This document shows, piece by piece, positions 13,391-25,164 of a stretch of DNA of 64,000 nt (its first letter is position 1; each line of letters starts with the position of its first letter). The notes beneath the pieces were generated by a model, which was not told the origin of the DNA, ran no database searches, and saw only the letters and a list, made by a program, of their open reading frames with translations. A program made the translations under genes and the position numbers. Source of the DNA: Clitoria ternatea (lineage: Eukaryota > Streptophyta > Magnoliopsida > Fabales > Fabaceae). The stretch lies in contig CM075673.1 of the NCBI GenBank assembly GCA_037962975.1, positions 166,800,667 through 166,864,666 on the forward strand. Direction: 5' to 3'.

Positions 13391-14260
13391 GCCTATATTT
13401 TTTTTATTTTTCATAGATGTTTTAGCCCTTGGTTTGGTGTGGCAGGAGAATTCCACTTCATTGTAAAGTCAACGAAGGTGACATATTCAAAACCTTGTAA
13501 CTCATCTTTACGATATTCTTTTTTTTTAGGAATAGTCCACAAAAAAATATGCGGTTAAACCTCTTTTTATTAGGATAAAAGTGTAATAAATTTTCTATCA
13601 TGGTTTATGTATTAATGTGTTATGTATGCTTACTTCTTGATTATGTTAAATTCTATCTATGTTCCTAATGCTTGCTTTGCATGAGAAAAGATCATTAGGA
13701 AGTGCTCATTAGGGTAGTGCATGTATTAAGTTACTCAGACCACTACGTAATATAACAAGAGAATAGTTGATAGTTAGGAAGTAGTGTTTGAATTTTGAAA
13801 GTTCAATAGAATCCTAATCAGTTCATTTGTTTAGGAATAAAGCTTGAATGAGTTAGTTGCTTAGCCTTACTTGAGAAATGCCAAGTTAATTTTGGGAAAA
13901 ATATTGTCAAGGAAATAAATCCTAAGGGAATTAACTTTAGAATCTATCTACAAATGAATTATGTTCAGTTAATTTTTTACTGCATTAACTAATTAGAAGC
14001 AAGTAAACATATAATGAAATACATAACTCTTTTGGGAAGTGTAACAAAACTTCAATCCCAACACCATTTATCTATATTTAATTATTGTATTATTTCTGCT
14101 TATTTAAAATCCCAAAAATTTAACCAATCATGTGTAAACTATTTATAGCCTTTTTAGTTGTTCTTTATAAAGTTAATATTTCACATTTGCTATGTTATGT
14201 AACAAGTCTCTATAGATTCGACACTCTTATTTCCATTTCTAAACTACTACGATAAGTTGG
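13391..14260 (+). repeat. Degenerate LTR-retrotransposon-like fragment
   Basis: Non-coding. Its right part, about 14198-14268, contains GTAACAAGTCTCTATAGATT followed by CGACACTC and later AACTACTACGATAAGTTGGT. This resembles the end of plant LTR or leader regions (instruction-like strings CTCTGTGGATTCGACACTC and TTGGTGCACTTGCC in many elements). No intact LTR ends, primer site or coding domain could be fixed, so this is a relic call by family resemblance only. Confidence 0.3.
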
Positions 14261-14291
14261 TGTGCTTTTTCCTCACTCACACACTTCCCGA

Positions 14292-14354
14292 AAACTTCTT
14301 AGGAGGTCACTCATCTCAGAATTACTTCAAGTTAAGCACGCTTAACTTTGGAGT
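14292..14354 (-). other. 5S-rRNA-derived segment inside the R1 LTR
   Basis: The reverse complement reads ACTCCAAAGTTAAGCGTGCT at its start and ends with GATGAGTGACCTCCTAAGAA followed by GTTTT. Plant 5S rRNA has AAGTTAAGCGTGCTT at the A box and GGATGGGTGACCTCCTGGGAAGT at the C box. The A-box core is intact and the C-box region differs at a few bases, while the middle is diverged. The 5' third of 5S is absent, so it is not a 5S gene. 5S-derived promoters inside LTRs are established for Cassandra TRIM elements; this LTR is much longer than Cassandra's. Confidence 0.65.
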
Positions 14355-15203
14355 CCTTAAGTGATGGGTCACCGAAAAAGCTAATGCATTTGTTGGTATA
14401 GGTAGTACGAATTCATTCCTTTAAGCTATCCTCGACTGTATAGTCCCATACTTATATAGTCTTTAGATCCCTCTCATTCTGGTATGTATTCAGTTCGTTC
14501 ATGCATCCCTCCCACTGGAAGCTTGCAGGAGCCGCTCCTTGTCCGTATCGGTGATCACTCCCTATAACACCCTGGAGCCAACTTGCAAATCCCAAGATAA
14601 TTACCGTCTCCATATAAAATCTCATGAATAACTTATTTTCCCGCATAATAAATTCACAACCTGATTCCAGAGGTTACTGATACAATATCAGAGTACGCAA
14701 CCTTTTACATAATTAACTGCTTATTATTATACATAATATCAGAGTTCCATACGTATTATATTTTACAACAGGCACCTAGATCTTATAAAATATAAAGACG
14801 TACAGTACCAACAACATAGTATACACGTAATACAGCCACAGTAGACATGCAAGCAAGCATCAGCATCAAAAGTCTTCATAATTCATCCACATCAAGCATT
14901 ATCCACTTTGTCATATATCTCCCTGGTTAACCACTAAAAGGGTTGCCACAAGTAACAGAAAAAGTGAGATAAAATACTAAATAAATAGAAATCAAATTAG
15001 AACAACCACAACCACAAGTAGGATGCTATGCGATGCAGATGCCAAACAAGTGTTTTGTATTATATTACGTTCTTTTATATGAATGAAAATGCATGATGGA
15101 TCCATTCTGGTGGGAACATCTGCAGTGATTTCCAATAATAACATTTTTACGGATATCCAACCGATACCGCGCCCCATAATGCAACACCACATCGGATAAC
15201 AAT

Positions 15204-15208
15204 ATCAT
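15204..15208. repeat. Target-site duplication ATCAT, left copy (R2)
   Basis: ATCAT directly precedes the R2 left LTR at 15209 and recurs at 47835-47839 directly after the right LTR. A 5-bp duplication is standard for Ty3/Gypsy integration. Confidence 0.93.
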
Positions 15209-16010
15209 TGAACTGGTCTGTACCGGGGTCTAGGATCCGGTGTGGGACCAGCCATAAGAATGCAGGTGTTTTTAGGGTTTGCACACCGGAACAGTGTATA
15301 TCCGATGTATTAATCCGGTCTCTCAGTGGGAGAGGCCGGTCTTGTTGTCCTGGAGATCCTTCACACCAACGTTTCGCGTTGTAGGGGGGCGAAAGGTGGT
15401 GCCACCTGCGAAGATTCTCCGACGCTCAAGTTAGAAGAGTGTAAGAACTCAATGAATGCTTAAGTGAAGTAATAGTAAAAGTGAGTTAGAACAACGATAC
15501 CATGCATTTGTATTGAAATATACTACTTATAGTTGCACGTCAAAGAATGAGTCGTTGGATACAGGTGGGTCCCTTAGCTCTGATTGCGTGTATATGGTGT
15601 CAATCAAAGTGGCTCGACTTTCAGAATGTGTCAGTAGGGTAGGTCAATTATCAGAGTACGATCCTCTAGGGAGAGGAGAGGATAATCACCTTTTCCGCAT
15701 AATCTGCTGACACGCCCACTTACTTTCTGAAGCCATTGATGTGACGTATTTTGCTACAAACAGTGTCTTCGTTGATAAGTTATCAGAGACTCTTCTCTTG
15801 CTGTGACTGAAAAGCCAACAGTTATATAAATGTCCTGTAAAAATGAACATAGAACCGATATGGAGAAAATGAATGATGCTGTCGTGGAGTGAGGACGGAC
15901 GGCCAGACAACGGATATCCGGTGTGGTAACGTTGAACCAGGACATCGGATTTCCTTATATGAGCTCAGTCCGACGTCACAAGAATGGGGGCCGGTATCCA
16001 GACCGGATCA
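15209..16010 (-). repeat. R2 3' LTR (802 bp)
   Basis: It starts TGAACTGGTCTG and ends ACCGGATCA on the plus strand and matches 47033-47834 at 793 of 802 positions by eye, without length change. A polypurine tract (AGGGGACAAA on the minus strand, 16011-16020) abuts its inner end, marking it as the 3' LTR of a minus-strand element. Confidence 0.93.
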
Positions 16011-16020
16011 TTTGTCCCCT
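16011..16020 (-). other. R2 polypurine tract
   Basis: The minus strand reads AGGGGACAAA immediately before the TG of the LTR, the expected place and composition of the plus-strand primer of reverse transcription. Confidence 0.7.
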
Positions 16021-16329
16021 AGCTTGTATGAGGGACTGTTAAGTTGCTCATATGAGCTACACAACTCTTTAGAGAAGTCTGGATGCCGGTAGTTCATTCT
16101 GGTGACATAGCTTGTTATAGTGACTGGCGGAGTCACTTTAATAAGCTACAATACTCAGGTTTAGCTTTTCGAACAAGTGTTTTCGCGCTTTTAAGGCAGA
16201 ATAGCCTCTTAGGAATTTCAATGAGTTCGATTCCGTAAGAAGGCGGAGTTAAGCTTTGGATGGAGTGTTCATCCTTTTGAACTTGGACCGGAGTGTAACT
16301 CCTGATCAAATGAGAATTGTTGAATCCAG

Positions 16330-16525
16330 GATGGCTATGGTGCAGCATATGGCTTGTGACACCAATTGTTCCTGCAAGAAATTGGTTAAACCTTTGAGGC
16401 GGTATGGTGCAGCATATAGCTGAGACACAAATCCTTTCCCCCCAAGGAGTTTTCTGGACCTTAGGGTCGGTATGGTGCAGCATATAGCTGAGACACCAAT
16501 CCTTTCCCCCCAAGGAGTTTTTGTT
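16330..16525. repeat. 67/68-bp tandem repeat, three copies, in R2
   Basis: The string TATGGTGCAGCATAT recurs at 16336, 16403 and 16471. Copies two and three share nearly the whole unit, including CCTTTCCCCCCAAGGAGTTT; copy one is diverged. It lies between gag and the 3' LTR of R2. The open frames across it are by-products of the repeat. Confidence 0.8.
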
Positions 16526-16985
16526 GACTCCGTTTGCGAAGCGTTGTTGCATGTTGGTTGATCTTTATGGAATAAAGAGTTATGCATCTGTGCTTCAGTT
16601 TGGAGCCGTTGTCTTATCTGCATGGGAACAAGTTCAGGAGTTTTATCGTCGAATCACTTCATAGGTGATTGAGATCATCCATCTTGGGGATGTGTACGAT
16701 ACCAGGAACTACATCGTCAGGTTACATATTAAGTGATTTAGATAATCCGCCCTGGAGACATTTTTCAATCGTAGGAGTACGGATTGTGTCTTCAAAGACT
16801 TCCATCATAAGGATGATGATGGGAATTGTCCGCGCCAGGAGTTACCTCGTCAACTCACAGAATATGTGGTTGAGAGCATCCGTCCTGGGGAATTGAGTCT
16901 TTGACCTGCAGAATAAAAGGTCTTTATTACCTGGGGTTCAGTGTGGCTTTACGGAAGAACCAGCTTACTACCCCAGGCTTTAACC

Positions 16986-17352
16986 GGTGTTAGATTTTAC
17001 CCGTTCGCCAATCTTCTACATCTGGTGTTGGATTTTACGCATTCACCATTTTCTTCACCCGGTGTTGGATTTTACCCATTCACCGGTCTTCTACATCCGG
17101 TGTTGGGTTTCACCCATTCACCGTTTTCTTCATCCGGTGTTGGATTTTACCCATTCACCGGTCTTCTACATCCGGTGTTGGATTTTACCCATTCACCGTT
17201 TTCTTCACCCGGTGTTGGATTTTACCCATTCACCGGTCTTCTACATCCGGTGTTGGATTTCACCCATTCACCGTTTTCTTCATCCGGTGTTGGATTTTAC
17301 CCATTCACCGGTCTTCTACATCCGGTGTTGGATTTTACCCGTTCACCGGTCT
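16986..17352. repeat. Minisatellite in R2: ten 37/38-bp half-units
   Basis: Ten copies of GGTGTTGGATTTTACCCATT plus CACC are separated alternately by a 14-base (GGTCTTCTACATCC) and a 13-base (GTTTTCTTCACCC or variant) spacer. The half-units are 38 and 37 bp, making a 75-bp dimer. Because 75 is divisible by three, two overlapping plus-strand frames stay open across the array (16941-17603 and 16987-17448) and spell similar repeats. Both oppose the element's sense strand and are not taken as genes. Confidence 0.88.
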
Positions 17353-17717
17353 TTGAATGGGGTTCGGTTTGTGGCCTTTGGGAAAAGGACCAGCCCTACA
17401 ACCCATGTTGCCTCGAGGAGTTACATCGTCAACACACAGAATGTGTGAATGAGATCATCCGTCCTGAGGATATCTTATCACAACGGAATTATGCGTTGAG
17501 TAAAATAATGAAAACAACAGGTAAGCAGAAGGAAATTTTCATTAATTATGAAGTACTATACAGAAGAAAGAAAGAGAGCCAGGTCGAGGTTACACCTCAT
17601 TAAACCTTCTTGGTAAAACCCGATCGGAAAAGCCCGAGCAAGGAAAAAAAGAGCGCATACCGTCTTACCGACTAGATATAACAGCTAAGGGCGTCCTTAG
17701 CTTTAATGGCTTGATAC

Positions 17718-18713
17718 TCAGTCAATGACCTCTCGGGGACCCTGATGTTGTTGGGGCATAACACTTTGCTGCTCATGCTTGCTAATCCGGACTTCCCTTG
17801 GCTTCTCCGAAATAGCTTCTTTTAAAAGATACTGCTTAAGTTTACCCTCCCTGACCAGGGTCTCGATAGTATTCTTCAGGGTATGACATTCATCCGTTGA
17901 GTGGCCCCCTTGCTCATGGAATTCGCAGTATTTCTGAGAGTCTCCATGTTTGCGAAGCTGGGGCGGCATCCTGACCCCGTACGAAGTAAGCGTTGACCAT
18001 CCGATCTCTCTTAGAATTTGAGACCGCTTAGAGTTTAACGGAGTGTAATTGCCAAAGGCATGTATCCGTTCTTCCTGACTCAGATTATTGAAGACTCTGC
18101 CTCGGGTCGGACTCTCCATACGTTCCGATCTAGGCCAACTTTTATCTCTATATTGTTGATGGGGCGTTGGAGATTTCCTTTTGGCCGATGTTACCTCCAA
18201 GTGCATTTCCACGCCCACGTATTTCGAGGCTTTTCTTCGAAACTCCTCCAACGTCGTTGGGGGATTCTTAGCCAAAGACAAAGCGAAGGCGGATCCAGGC
18301 CATAAGGCTTCGACAATAATGTGAAGCTGAATAGCCTCTGTAAGGTTAGGCACCAAAGCAGCTTCTTTGTAGAATCTCTTCAAAAACTCTTTGAGAGTTT
18401 CATTTTCTCCCTGCCTTATCTGAGCCAAGGTATGGGAAGTCTTTAGGATGTCCCTTGAGATGACGAAATGGCTTTCAAATGAAGTCACCATTTCTTCCCA
18501 AGAATCTATTGATTCCGAGGGTAAGCTTTTGAACCACCCGAGAGCTTCCTCCGTCAAGGTTCGGGGGAACATCCTGCACATCACATCTTCATCAGCTCCC
18601 AAGTACATGGCCTCATACGTGTAAACATCAAGATGCTTAGTGGGGTCAGTCTCTCCATTATACTTCCCAATCGACAATGGCTGAGTTGTTTGCAAGTGTT
18701 TTGGGATGACAAT
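17718..18713 (-). pseudogene. R2 gag, C-terminal part (split by R3)
   Basis: Capsid/nucleocapsid protein of R2, which would package the element RNA into cytoplasmic particles. This part carries the retrotransposon gag domain (SIGKYNGETDPTKHL through the FKSLPSESIDSWEEM and FLKRFYKEAALVPN regions) and, near the end, a single zinc-binding-like CEFHEQGGHSTDECH motif. The stop codon is at 17718-17720. The N-terminal part is at 46557-46970. The bases from 18713 to the first codons here are in register with the end of that part, so the gag was open (469 residues) before R3 inserted. No protease, reverse transcriptase or integrase follows. Confidence 0.88.
18709..18713. repeat. Target-site duplication ACAAT, left copy (R3)
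   Basis: ACAAT precedes R3 at 18714 and recurs at 46552-46556 just after its right LTR, inside R2 gag. Confidence 0.93.
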
Positions 18714-21586
18714 TGTGACATCCTAACTTAAATAAAATAAAATAAAACAAAACAAATCCAAAATTTCAAGAATTTTTTTTTCCACGATTAAAGCCGAATC
18801 CGAAATATGGATTTAAAAACACTTAATTATATTATCAATTGGGGTAATAATAAGCTCATGACACAATTCGACCTTAAATCATAAGAAAAATTCATTTTGA
18901 AAATTATAATTATCTACAAAATATCACCTATTAGTTCCAATTTGAAAATTATCAAAAGTTGGGTTCAAAACCCTCTTAAACTCAAGTTTTACCGTGTAGT
19001 AGGTCCGGTATTTCATGCCTCATAAGAGTTAGAAAAATCCAATTGAAGTAAAACCAATTTTCACACCTCCGTAACGTAATTATCTACAACTTTCATGAAG
19101 AAGTCGGAGGCCAAAAATGTCACTAAGATCCCCAAACGGCCCAAAAACAGCAAAGGACACTTATCGGGCGATCCTGTCGTAGCTAATCGATTAGGACAAG
19201 CACCTAATCGATTACAAATGACTCAGAAGGCCTGTAATCGATTACAAATACAGAATGCCTGTAATCGATTAGGGACACATTGGTAATCGATTACGCATAC
19301 CAGAATGCAGAAATTATGCAGAAAATGCTTAATTTTGGAACTTCTAACCCCCCTAACTTTTTCATATCAACTCCAAATGCTACCAAATTTTGACACCAAC
19401 TAAATTACACCATTTGTGACGCGTGGCCACTGGTCTCACTCAAAAATTCCTAAAAATGAGTAATTTATGCGTATAAATGTGTTTATCTCATTTTAAGGCA
19501 TTTTGTGGTAGTCAATGAGTCCACTTGTGGCAAAATGGACCCATTCCAATCTTCACAAACCACAATTAACATATTTAAGCTATTGCATTCCTTCCATTAC
19601 ATCAAGACCACTTAAATCATCATTTGACTATGCTGGTTCCTAACTCATGCATAAAACAACCATCCAAAATCTCAAAACACATATCCTAAGGAGCTATAAT
19701 TCACAACTCCTAACATCCATTCTTCACCAAGTAAGCAAGACCTGCTCATAACATATATGTCTAATTCATGAGGCCTAGCATGAAGTCACTTTCTCATCAA
19801 CCAACATGCAATCTCCATCTATTACTTATCACAAAATTTCATAACTACATTAATCACACTTAAATTAGTCTAACACACATGGAAGGCATATATCAACATA
19901 ACACATATAAAGCACAACACACATACATCCTTCAATTCATAATTCTCTGCACTCCTTGGCATCAACTCTCCGCTTGGCGCGTCTTCGGGGCTTCAACCTC
20001 TTCCCTGTCATCGGTTACTAAAATTAAGAAACAACAGCAAGGGTGAGTGTTTGGTATCATAATTAATATAGAATGGCTATTCAATAACAAGATACATATT
20101 CACTAGTTGTAGTTTCTGCCATTTATCTTACCTCTTGTCCTCAATTTCCACTTACCAATCAAATTTGATTCCAATCTCTTAATCCACAATTTGCCAATCA
20201 CAATCAACAATTATCATGAAACACATTCATATCATTCTACAATGCTAACAATGCATCAAATAACACAACTGACTCTCATATTAAATCGACGCCTAGTATC
20301 CGGATACTAAAAGGATCGGCCTTCAGCTGGGGGTCCTACTTGACACCCCGTGAACCCTGCTTGGTCCACCGAGTCCTACTTGACTCTCCACCTCAACCAC
20401 TAGGTCCTACTTGACCACTGGGTAGCTCAACTGGGCATAAACACCACGGGAGCCAGAAACGAGGGGCTGTACATACCGTCGGCCGTCCTACACCACATAA
20501 TTACACATGTAAATTCATATTTCTCATATCATACTGCAAGTGGCCAACAACAAAACACATACTCATTAATTGGGCGACCTACTTGTCAAACCCATCACCA
20601 CAATGCCACCATACTCATCAACTCATCACTATTTAATCCACATTGTACTCATAATCATCACAAATCATACACAATTTATATTCATACACATACAATTATT
20701 ATTTTCTTGTAAGTTCTCGTTAGTTCCGCATTTAAGTCACTTACTCAATTCAATTACATTTATCTATTCTAATTAATTATAACCCGAACACCCCCTTACC
20801 TTGGTTCCGAGTTCCGACGACTCGTTCTTGATGAGATTGGCGTTCCCTCGATGCTATGTCCGACGTTCCACGTCCGAAATCAACACCCACTTCTCCGTTC
20901 GATCCTCCGACGACTGTTTCGTCACCTACAGAGGTCGAAACGCAAAACCCATCAATGTTAAACCATCCTCATTACTCTAAAAGCCATTTTTCAAGCTTCT
21001 ACACACTAGAGGAGTAGGGAACCGAAGCTCACCCCTCCATGCACGACCCCTCGGGTTAACGGAGAAAATGAAAGAACTACGAAAGCTTAATTTAAAGGAC
21101 CCATTGGACTCACCTCGAAGCCACGATCGCAAAAACGTAGTTATCTCGAAGTTTCAGCGCGAAATCAACCTTCCTTCAAGGCATGCAAGTCACGGCCACT
21201 TTGGGGAGAAGAAGAAGAAGAAGGATGCATGCGTGAAGTGAGGAAGAAGAAGAGGAAATTTAGATTTTTAATTCTCAAGGGCAGTTTGGTCATTTCCTAT
21301 TTCAATTACTTTTTCCTTTAAAAGTTTTAATTAAAACTTTTACCTTTACCTTTCACCCTTCACCTTTTACCCCATTGTAACTTCAAATTTACCTCCTTCT
21401 ATTTACCTTCATTTAATCTTTTATAATTGATTAATCAAATAAATTTATTTATTCCCACAACATTTAATTATTTCTAATCGTATTTTTTTTAATACTAATA
21501 ATTCCCAAAATTTCAATAAATCCGGTTGGGCAATTATTAATATTTTTCGTCAATTAAAACTTTTCTAAAATATTAGGGATGTTACA
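18714..21586 (-). repeat. R3 LTR A (3' LTR, 2873 bp)
   Basis: Plus-strand start TGTGACATCCTAACTT, end ATTAGGGATGTTACA. Near-identical to LTR B once R4 is removed. Contains five TAATCGATTA palindromes (19184-19293) and the conserved GTATCCGGATAC block (20272-20490). Compared with LTR B it lacks 27 bases, which removed one palindrome. Confidence 0.93.
19184..19293. repeat. TAATCGATTA palindrome array, LTR A (5 copies)
   Basis: Copies start at 19184, 19205, 19235, 19262 and 19284, spacing 21, 30, 27, 22. The 27 replaces the 22 plus 30 seen in the other four LTRs, the trace of a one-repeat contraction. Confidence 0.9.
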
Positions 21587-21600
21587 TCCACCCTCCCTAA
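21587..21600 (-). other. R3 polypurine tract
   Basis: On the minus strand a purine-rich run (TAGGGAGGGTGGA) sits directly before the LTR start TGTAACATCCC, as expected for the 3' LTR junction. Confidence 0.7.
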
Positions 21601-21631
21601 AAAGGGATTTCGTCCCCGAAATCAACGTACC

Positions 21632-23605
21632 TTATCTGAAAAGATCGGGGTACAATCGTCTCATGTCCGCCTCCAACTCCCATGTATAAGTTACTCAATT
21701 TATATTCCACCACTTCACTTTCACCAATGATACCTCTTTGTTTCTCAATCGTTTAGCTTGATATCCTTCAATACCAATAGGTGCCACCTCTACAGTCAAA
21801 TCTTCTTTCAGCTCAATAGAGTCTTCAGGTACGATCATGGAGTCACAAGGAATGTATGCTCGAAGTTGTGACACATGAAACACATTGTGAATATTAGTTA
21901 ACGATTGGGGAAGATCCAGTCGGTAAGCAACATCACCAATTTTCTCCAGAATCTGATACGGTCCAATATACCGTGGGTTGAGCTTATGGCTCTTTAGTAT
22001 CCGACCTACACCTTTGGTAGGTGAAACTTTCAGGAACACCCAGTCTCCCACCTGAAACTCAAGTGGCCTATGACGATTGTCATAGTAACTCTTCTGACGG
22101 TCTTGTGCAGTTTTCATCTTTTCACGAATCATTATCACCTGATCATTCATTTCCTGAATTAACTCAGGCCCCAAATGGATTGCATCTCTGTCTTCATTCC
22201 AGCATAAAGGCGTACGACACCGCCTTCCGTATAACGCTTCATAAGGAGCCATTCCAATGCTACTATGGTAACTGTTATTATAAGCAAATTCCACTAATGG
22301 TAGGTATTTCTCCCATGAACCACCTTGCTCCAGTACACAAGCTCTAAGCATGTCTTCCAAGGTCTGGATTGTACGCTCAGACTGGCCATCAGTCTGAGGA
22401 TGATAAGCAGAACTCAACCTCAGTTCAGTACCCAACTCCTGTTGTAGACTTCCCCATAATCTAGAAGTAAACCGAGGATCATGATCTGAAATAATACTCA
22501 CAGGTACACCATGAAGTCTCACAATTTCTGTAATGTATAATCTAGCCAGCCGGTCCAATGACTATTTCATATTCATAGCTAAGAAGTGAGCACTCTTTGT
22601 CAGCCTATCCACAATCACCCATATTGCATTACAACCAGAACGGGTACGGGGTAACCTGGATACGAAATCCATAGTAATGCCTTCCCATTTCCACATTGGA
22701 ATCTCCGGAGGTTGAAGTAGACCTGGGGGTCTCTGGTGTTCGACCTTACACTTCTGACATACCACACAAGATCTTACATACTCTATGATTGCTTATTTCA
22801 TGCCTGGCCACCAGAACTCTCTCTTCAAATCATGGTACATTTTTGTAACACCAGGATGAATGCTAAAAGAACTTTTATGTGCATCTGACAAATTCCATTG
22901 TTGCTTCTGGTCAATTCCATATTCTTACTTCTGGTTTGAGCGTCAAGCAATTCCAGTAACTTTTTATCGTTCTCTTGGGTCACCGCTAATGATTTTAGAA
23001 ATTCATTGGAGATCTCCAACATCCGACTATCATTTGATCTGGGGCATTCATAACAACTCCAATATTCATATCACGAAAAATTTCCAACAACTCTTGTTCT
23101 TTACCCACCAAGAAGGCTACATGTAATACTTATCTACTCAAGGCATCGGCCACAACATTTACTTTTCTAGGATGGTACTTCAAATCAAAATTGTAATCCT
23201 TTAGGTATTCCACCCATCTCCTTTGTCTCATGTTTAACTCTTTCTGATCATATAAGTATTTCAACTCTTAGGGTTACTAAATACCACAAAACAAGAACCC
23301 TGTAAATAATGACGCCAGATTTTTAATGTAAATACCACTGCTGCAAGCTCTAAATCGTGGGTAGGGTTATTCTGCTCGTGCGGTCTCAATTGTCTTGAAG
23401 CATAGGCAATCCCTCTATTATCCTGCATCAGCACACATCCTAAATCAAACTTAGATGCATCACAATATACTACAAACTCCTTCATCATATCAGGTAGTGC
23501 AAGTACCGGTGCTGAAGTCAAGCATTGCTTCAAAGTTTGGAAACCCAATTCGTATTTTCTCGTTCGCACAAACGGATTCTCCTTTGGTTTATCTTGTTTC
23601 CTTAA
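21632..23605 (-). pseudogene. R3 RNase H-integrase-chromodomain remnant
   Basis: Remnant of the R3 polyprotein, matching R4 pol from the end of reverse transcriptase through RNase H, integrase and the chromodomain-like tail. Visible pieces: 23569-23261 (RNase H start with VVYCDASKFDLGCVL), 23022-22825, 22765-22562 (integrase DFVSRLPRTRS and VIVDRLTKSAHF) and 22558-21695 (second catalytic Asp in IISDHDPRF, Glu in GQSERTIQTLEDML, then NVFHVSQLRAY). It is broken by a stop at 22562-22564, another at 21695-21697 inside the chromodomain-like tail, and frame damage between about 22780 and 23260. It cannot make an active enzyme. Confidence 0.9.
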
Positions 23606-25122
23606 TTCCTATCGATACTTCCTCAATTCCCCACTAAGTGTACCTTAGGAGGAATTTAAGTTATCCAATTTCCTTTTAAGGTCATCTTTTCTCTATAAGA
23701 AATCTAGTAATAATTCATAACAACTACCATGTCACAACATTTACTTTTCTATACTCATTATTCGTCAGTTACCAAATCTCATCTTCATTTGTTCCTCATT
23801 TCTAATTGTTTACCAATTTCAGAAATACGAACCATACACTTCTCTTTTCTAAATCTGATCATTCAAGATTGGCTACAACATGTCTGTCTCCTCGACTCTA
23901 CACGACCTCAACTACCAGTGCAACTACCTGAGGTGATCAGTCTCAGGAGTTCAACACTCTGTAGTTAAGTCATGTGAAAGTCGGGTATACAGTCCAACTA
24001 TTCACATCATCAATCGATATGCAAACTGTTTACATCACAATTCATTTCCCTATGTCTATTGGCAACTCTATATTGAATTAGTGTTAAAAGGAACCCACGG
24101 TGGCCAGCCGCTATAATTCCCATGTAACACTAATATCAATGTAAAGCCCAAACAACTAGGTAAAACTTCTCTTCATTCTCATGATTTATCTGCTTAATTA
24201 CCTTTTAATCACTTCCTTTTAGTGTCATCCAATCACTACTTCTCTTATCATGTACGTAACAGTCCGGTGTACATATACTTCACTTGATCATCATTCATAT
24301 AATACATCCTTCTAGTCCTTCCCTGAGTAAAATGTCACCTCGCCAATTATATCACTGAAAATTATTACTAGTCACTCTTCTTCTATTACCTTCAACTTGT
24401 ACAGGCATTCTTACACCGTCATTCATCAATTACTCACAATTCCTCTTAATATCCATTAATCAATCGTCTAACAATATGAATATGACATTACCGATAGCAC
24501 TTAATTAAATCCGCTTCATAATAGCAGTATAGAAGGTTCACCTCCCCTAAAAGTTAACCTTACGACAACGTTGCTAATTCATATCACATCATCATTCATC
24601 CATTCAATCCTATATCCTCCAGCTTCATAAAATCAACATTCTTTAATCACAAGTACCATTGCACCTAATCTCTTAAACTACGTCCAACCATCATCTCTTG
24701 ATTTATTCATAAACCCCTTCTATTTACTCATACCACCAATACATTTACGTCTTTTGTTGCTTACTCAACGCTATTAACATACCACCAATGGTTCTCTAAC
24801 TTTAAACTCAATACAAGACAGTTTACAACTCATTCCTTTATCCTGAGGGTTTTCGTATTGTTCACCAAGTAGATTCAACACCAAAAGTGAGCAACTAATA
24901 TCTATCATCGTTCATAGAAGGTAGAAGGATATAGGGAATTCACCCTTCCTAAGAATAATCGTATTAGAGCATTCATTAACTTATTCCATCCTATGCATTA
25001 TCAAACTTCAGTATTCAAACAAACTCATAGCCACCAACACACTTACTATTCTCATTTCACTACAAGATTTAACCTTTTTGCGTTATACCCATTTATAGAT
25101 GTCCACTTCAAGACGCGCACAT

Positions 25123-25164
<42 letters not shown>

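Larger units (their letters stand above)
14261..15208 (-). mobile_element. R1: left part of a long LTR-like sequence, split by R2
   Basis: This flank and 47840-48974 were contiguous before R2 inserted, as shown by the ATCAT target duplication at 15204-15208 and 47835-47839. Joined, they form an LTR-like sequence of about 2 kb whose minus-strand start is TGTAACAGCCC at 48974. The left limit is unresolved; a TG-starting candidate is at 14261. The part contains a 5S-rRNA-derived segment and no coding sequence. Without a second LTR in the window the element is a truncated relic. Confidence 0.5.

Noticed and set aside
14292..14354. Functional 5S rRNA gene
   Set aside because: The 5' third is absent, the centre is diverged and the setting is an LTR rather than a 5S tandem array.
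16133..16623. Two overlapping minus-strand frames of 139 and 105 residues in R2
   Set aside because: They cross the 67/68-bp tandem repeats and spell the same repeat in two frames; no gag or pol similarity.
16941..17603. 220-residue plus-strand repeat protein
   Set aside because: Produced by a 75-bp minisatellite antisense to R2 gag; a second frame is equally open and no start context or family supports it.
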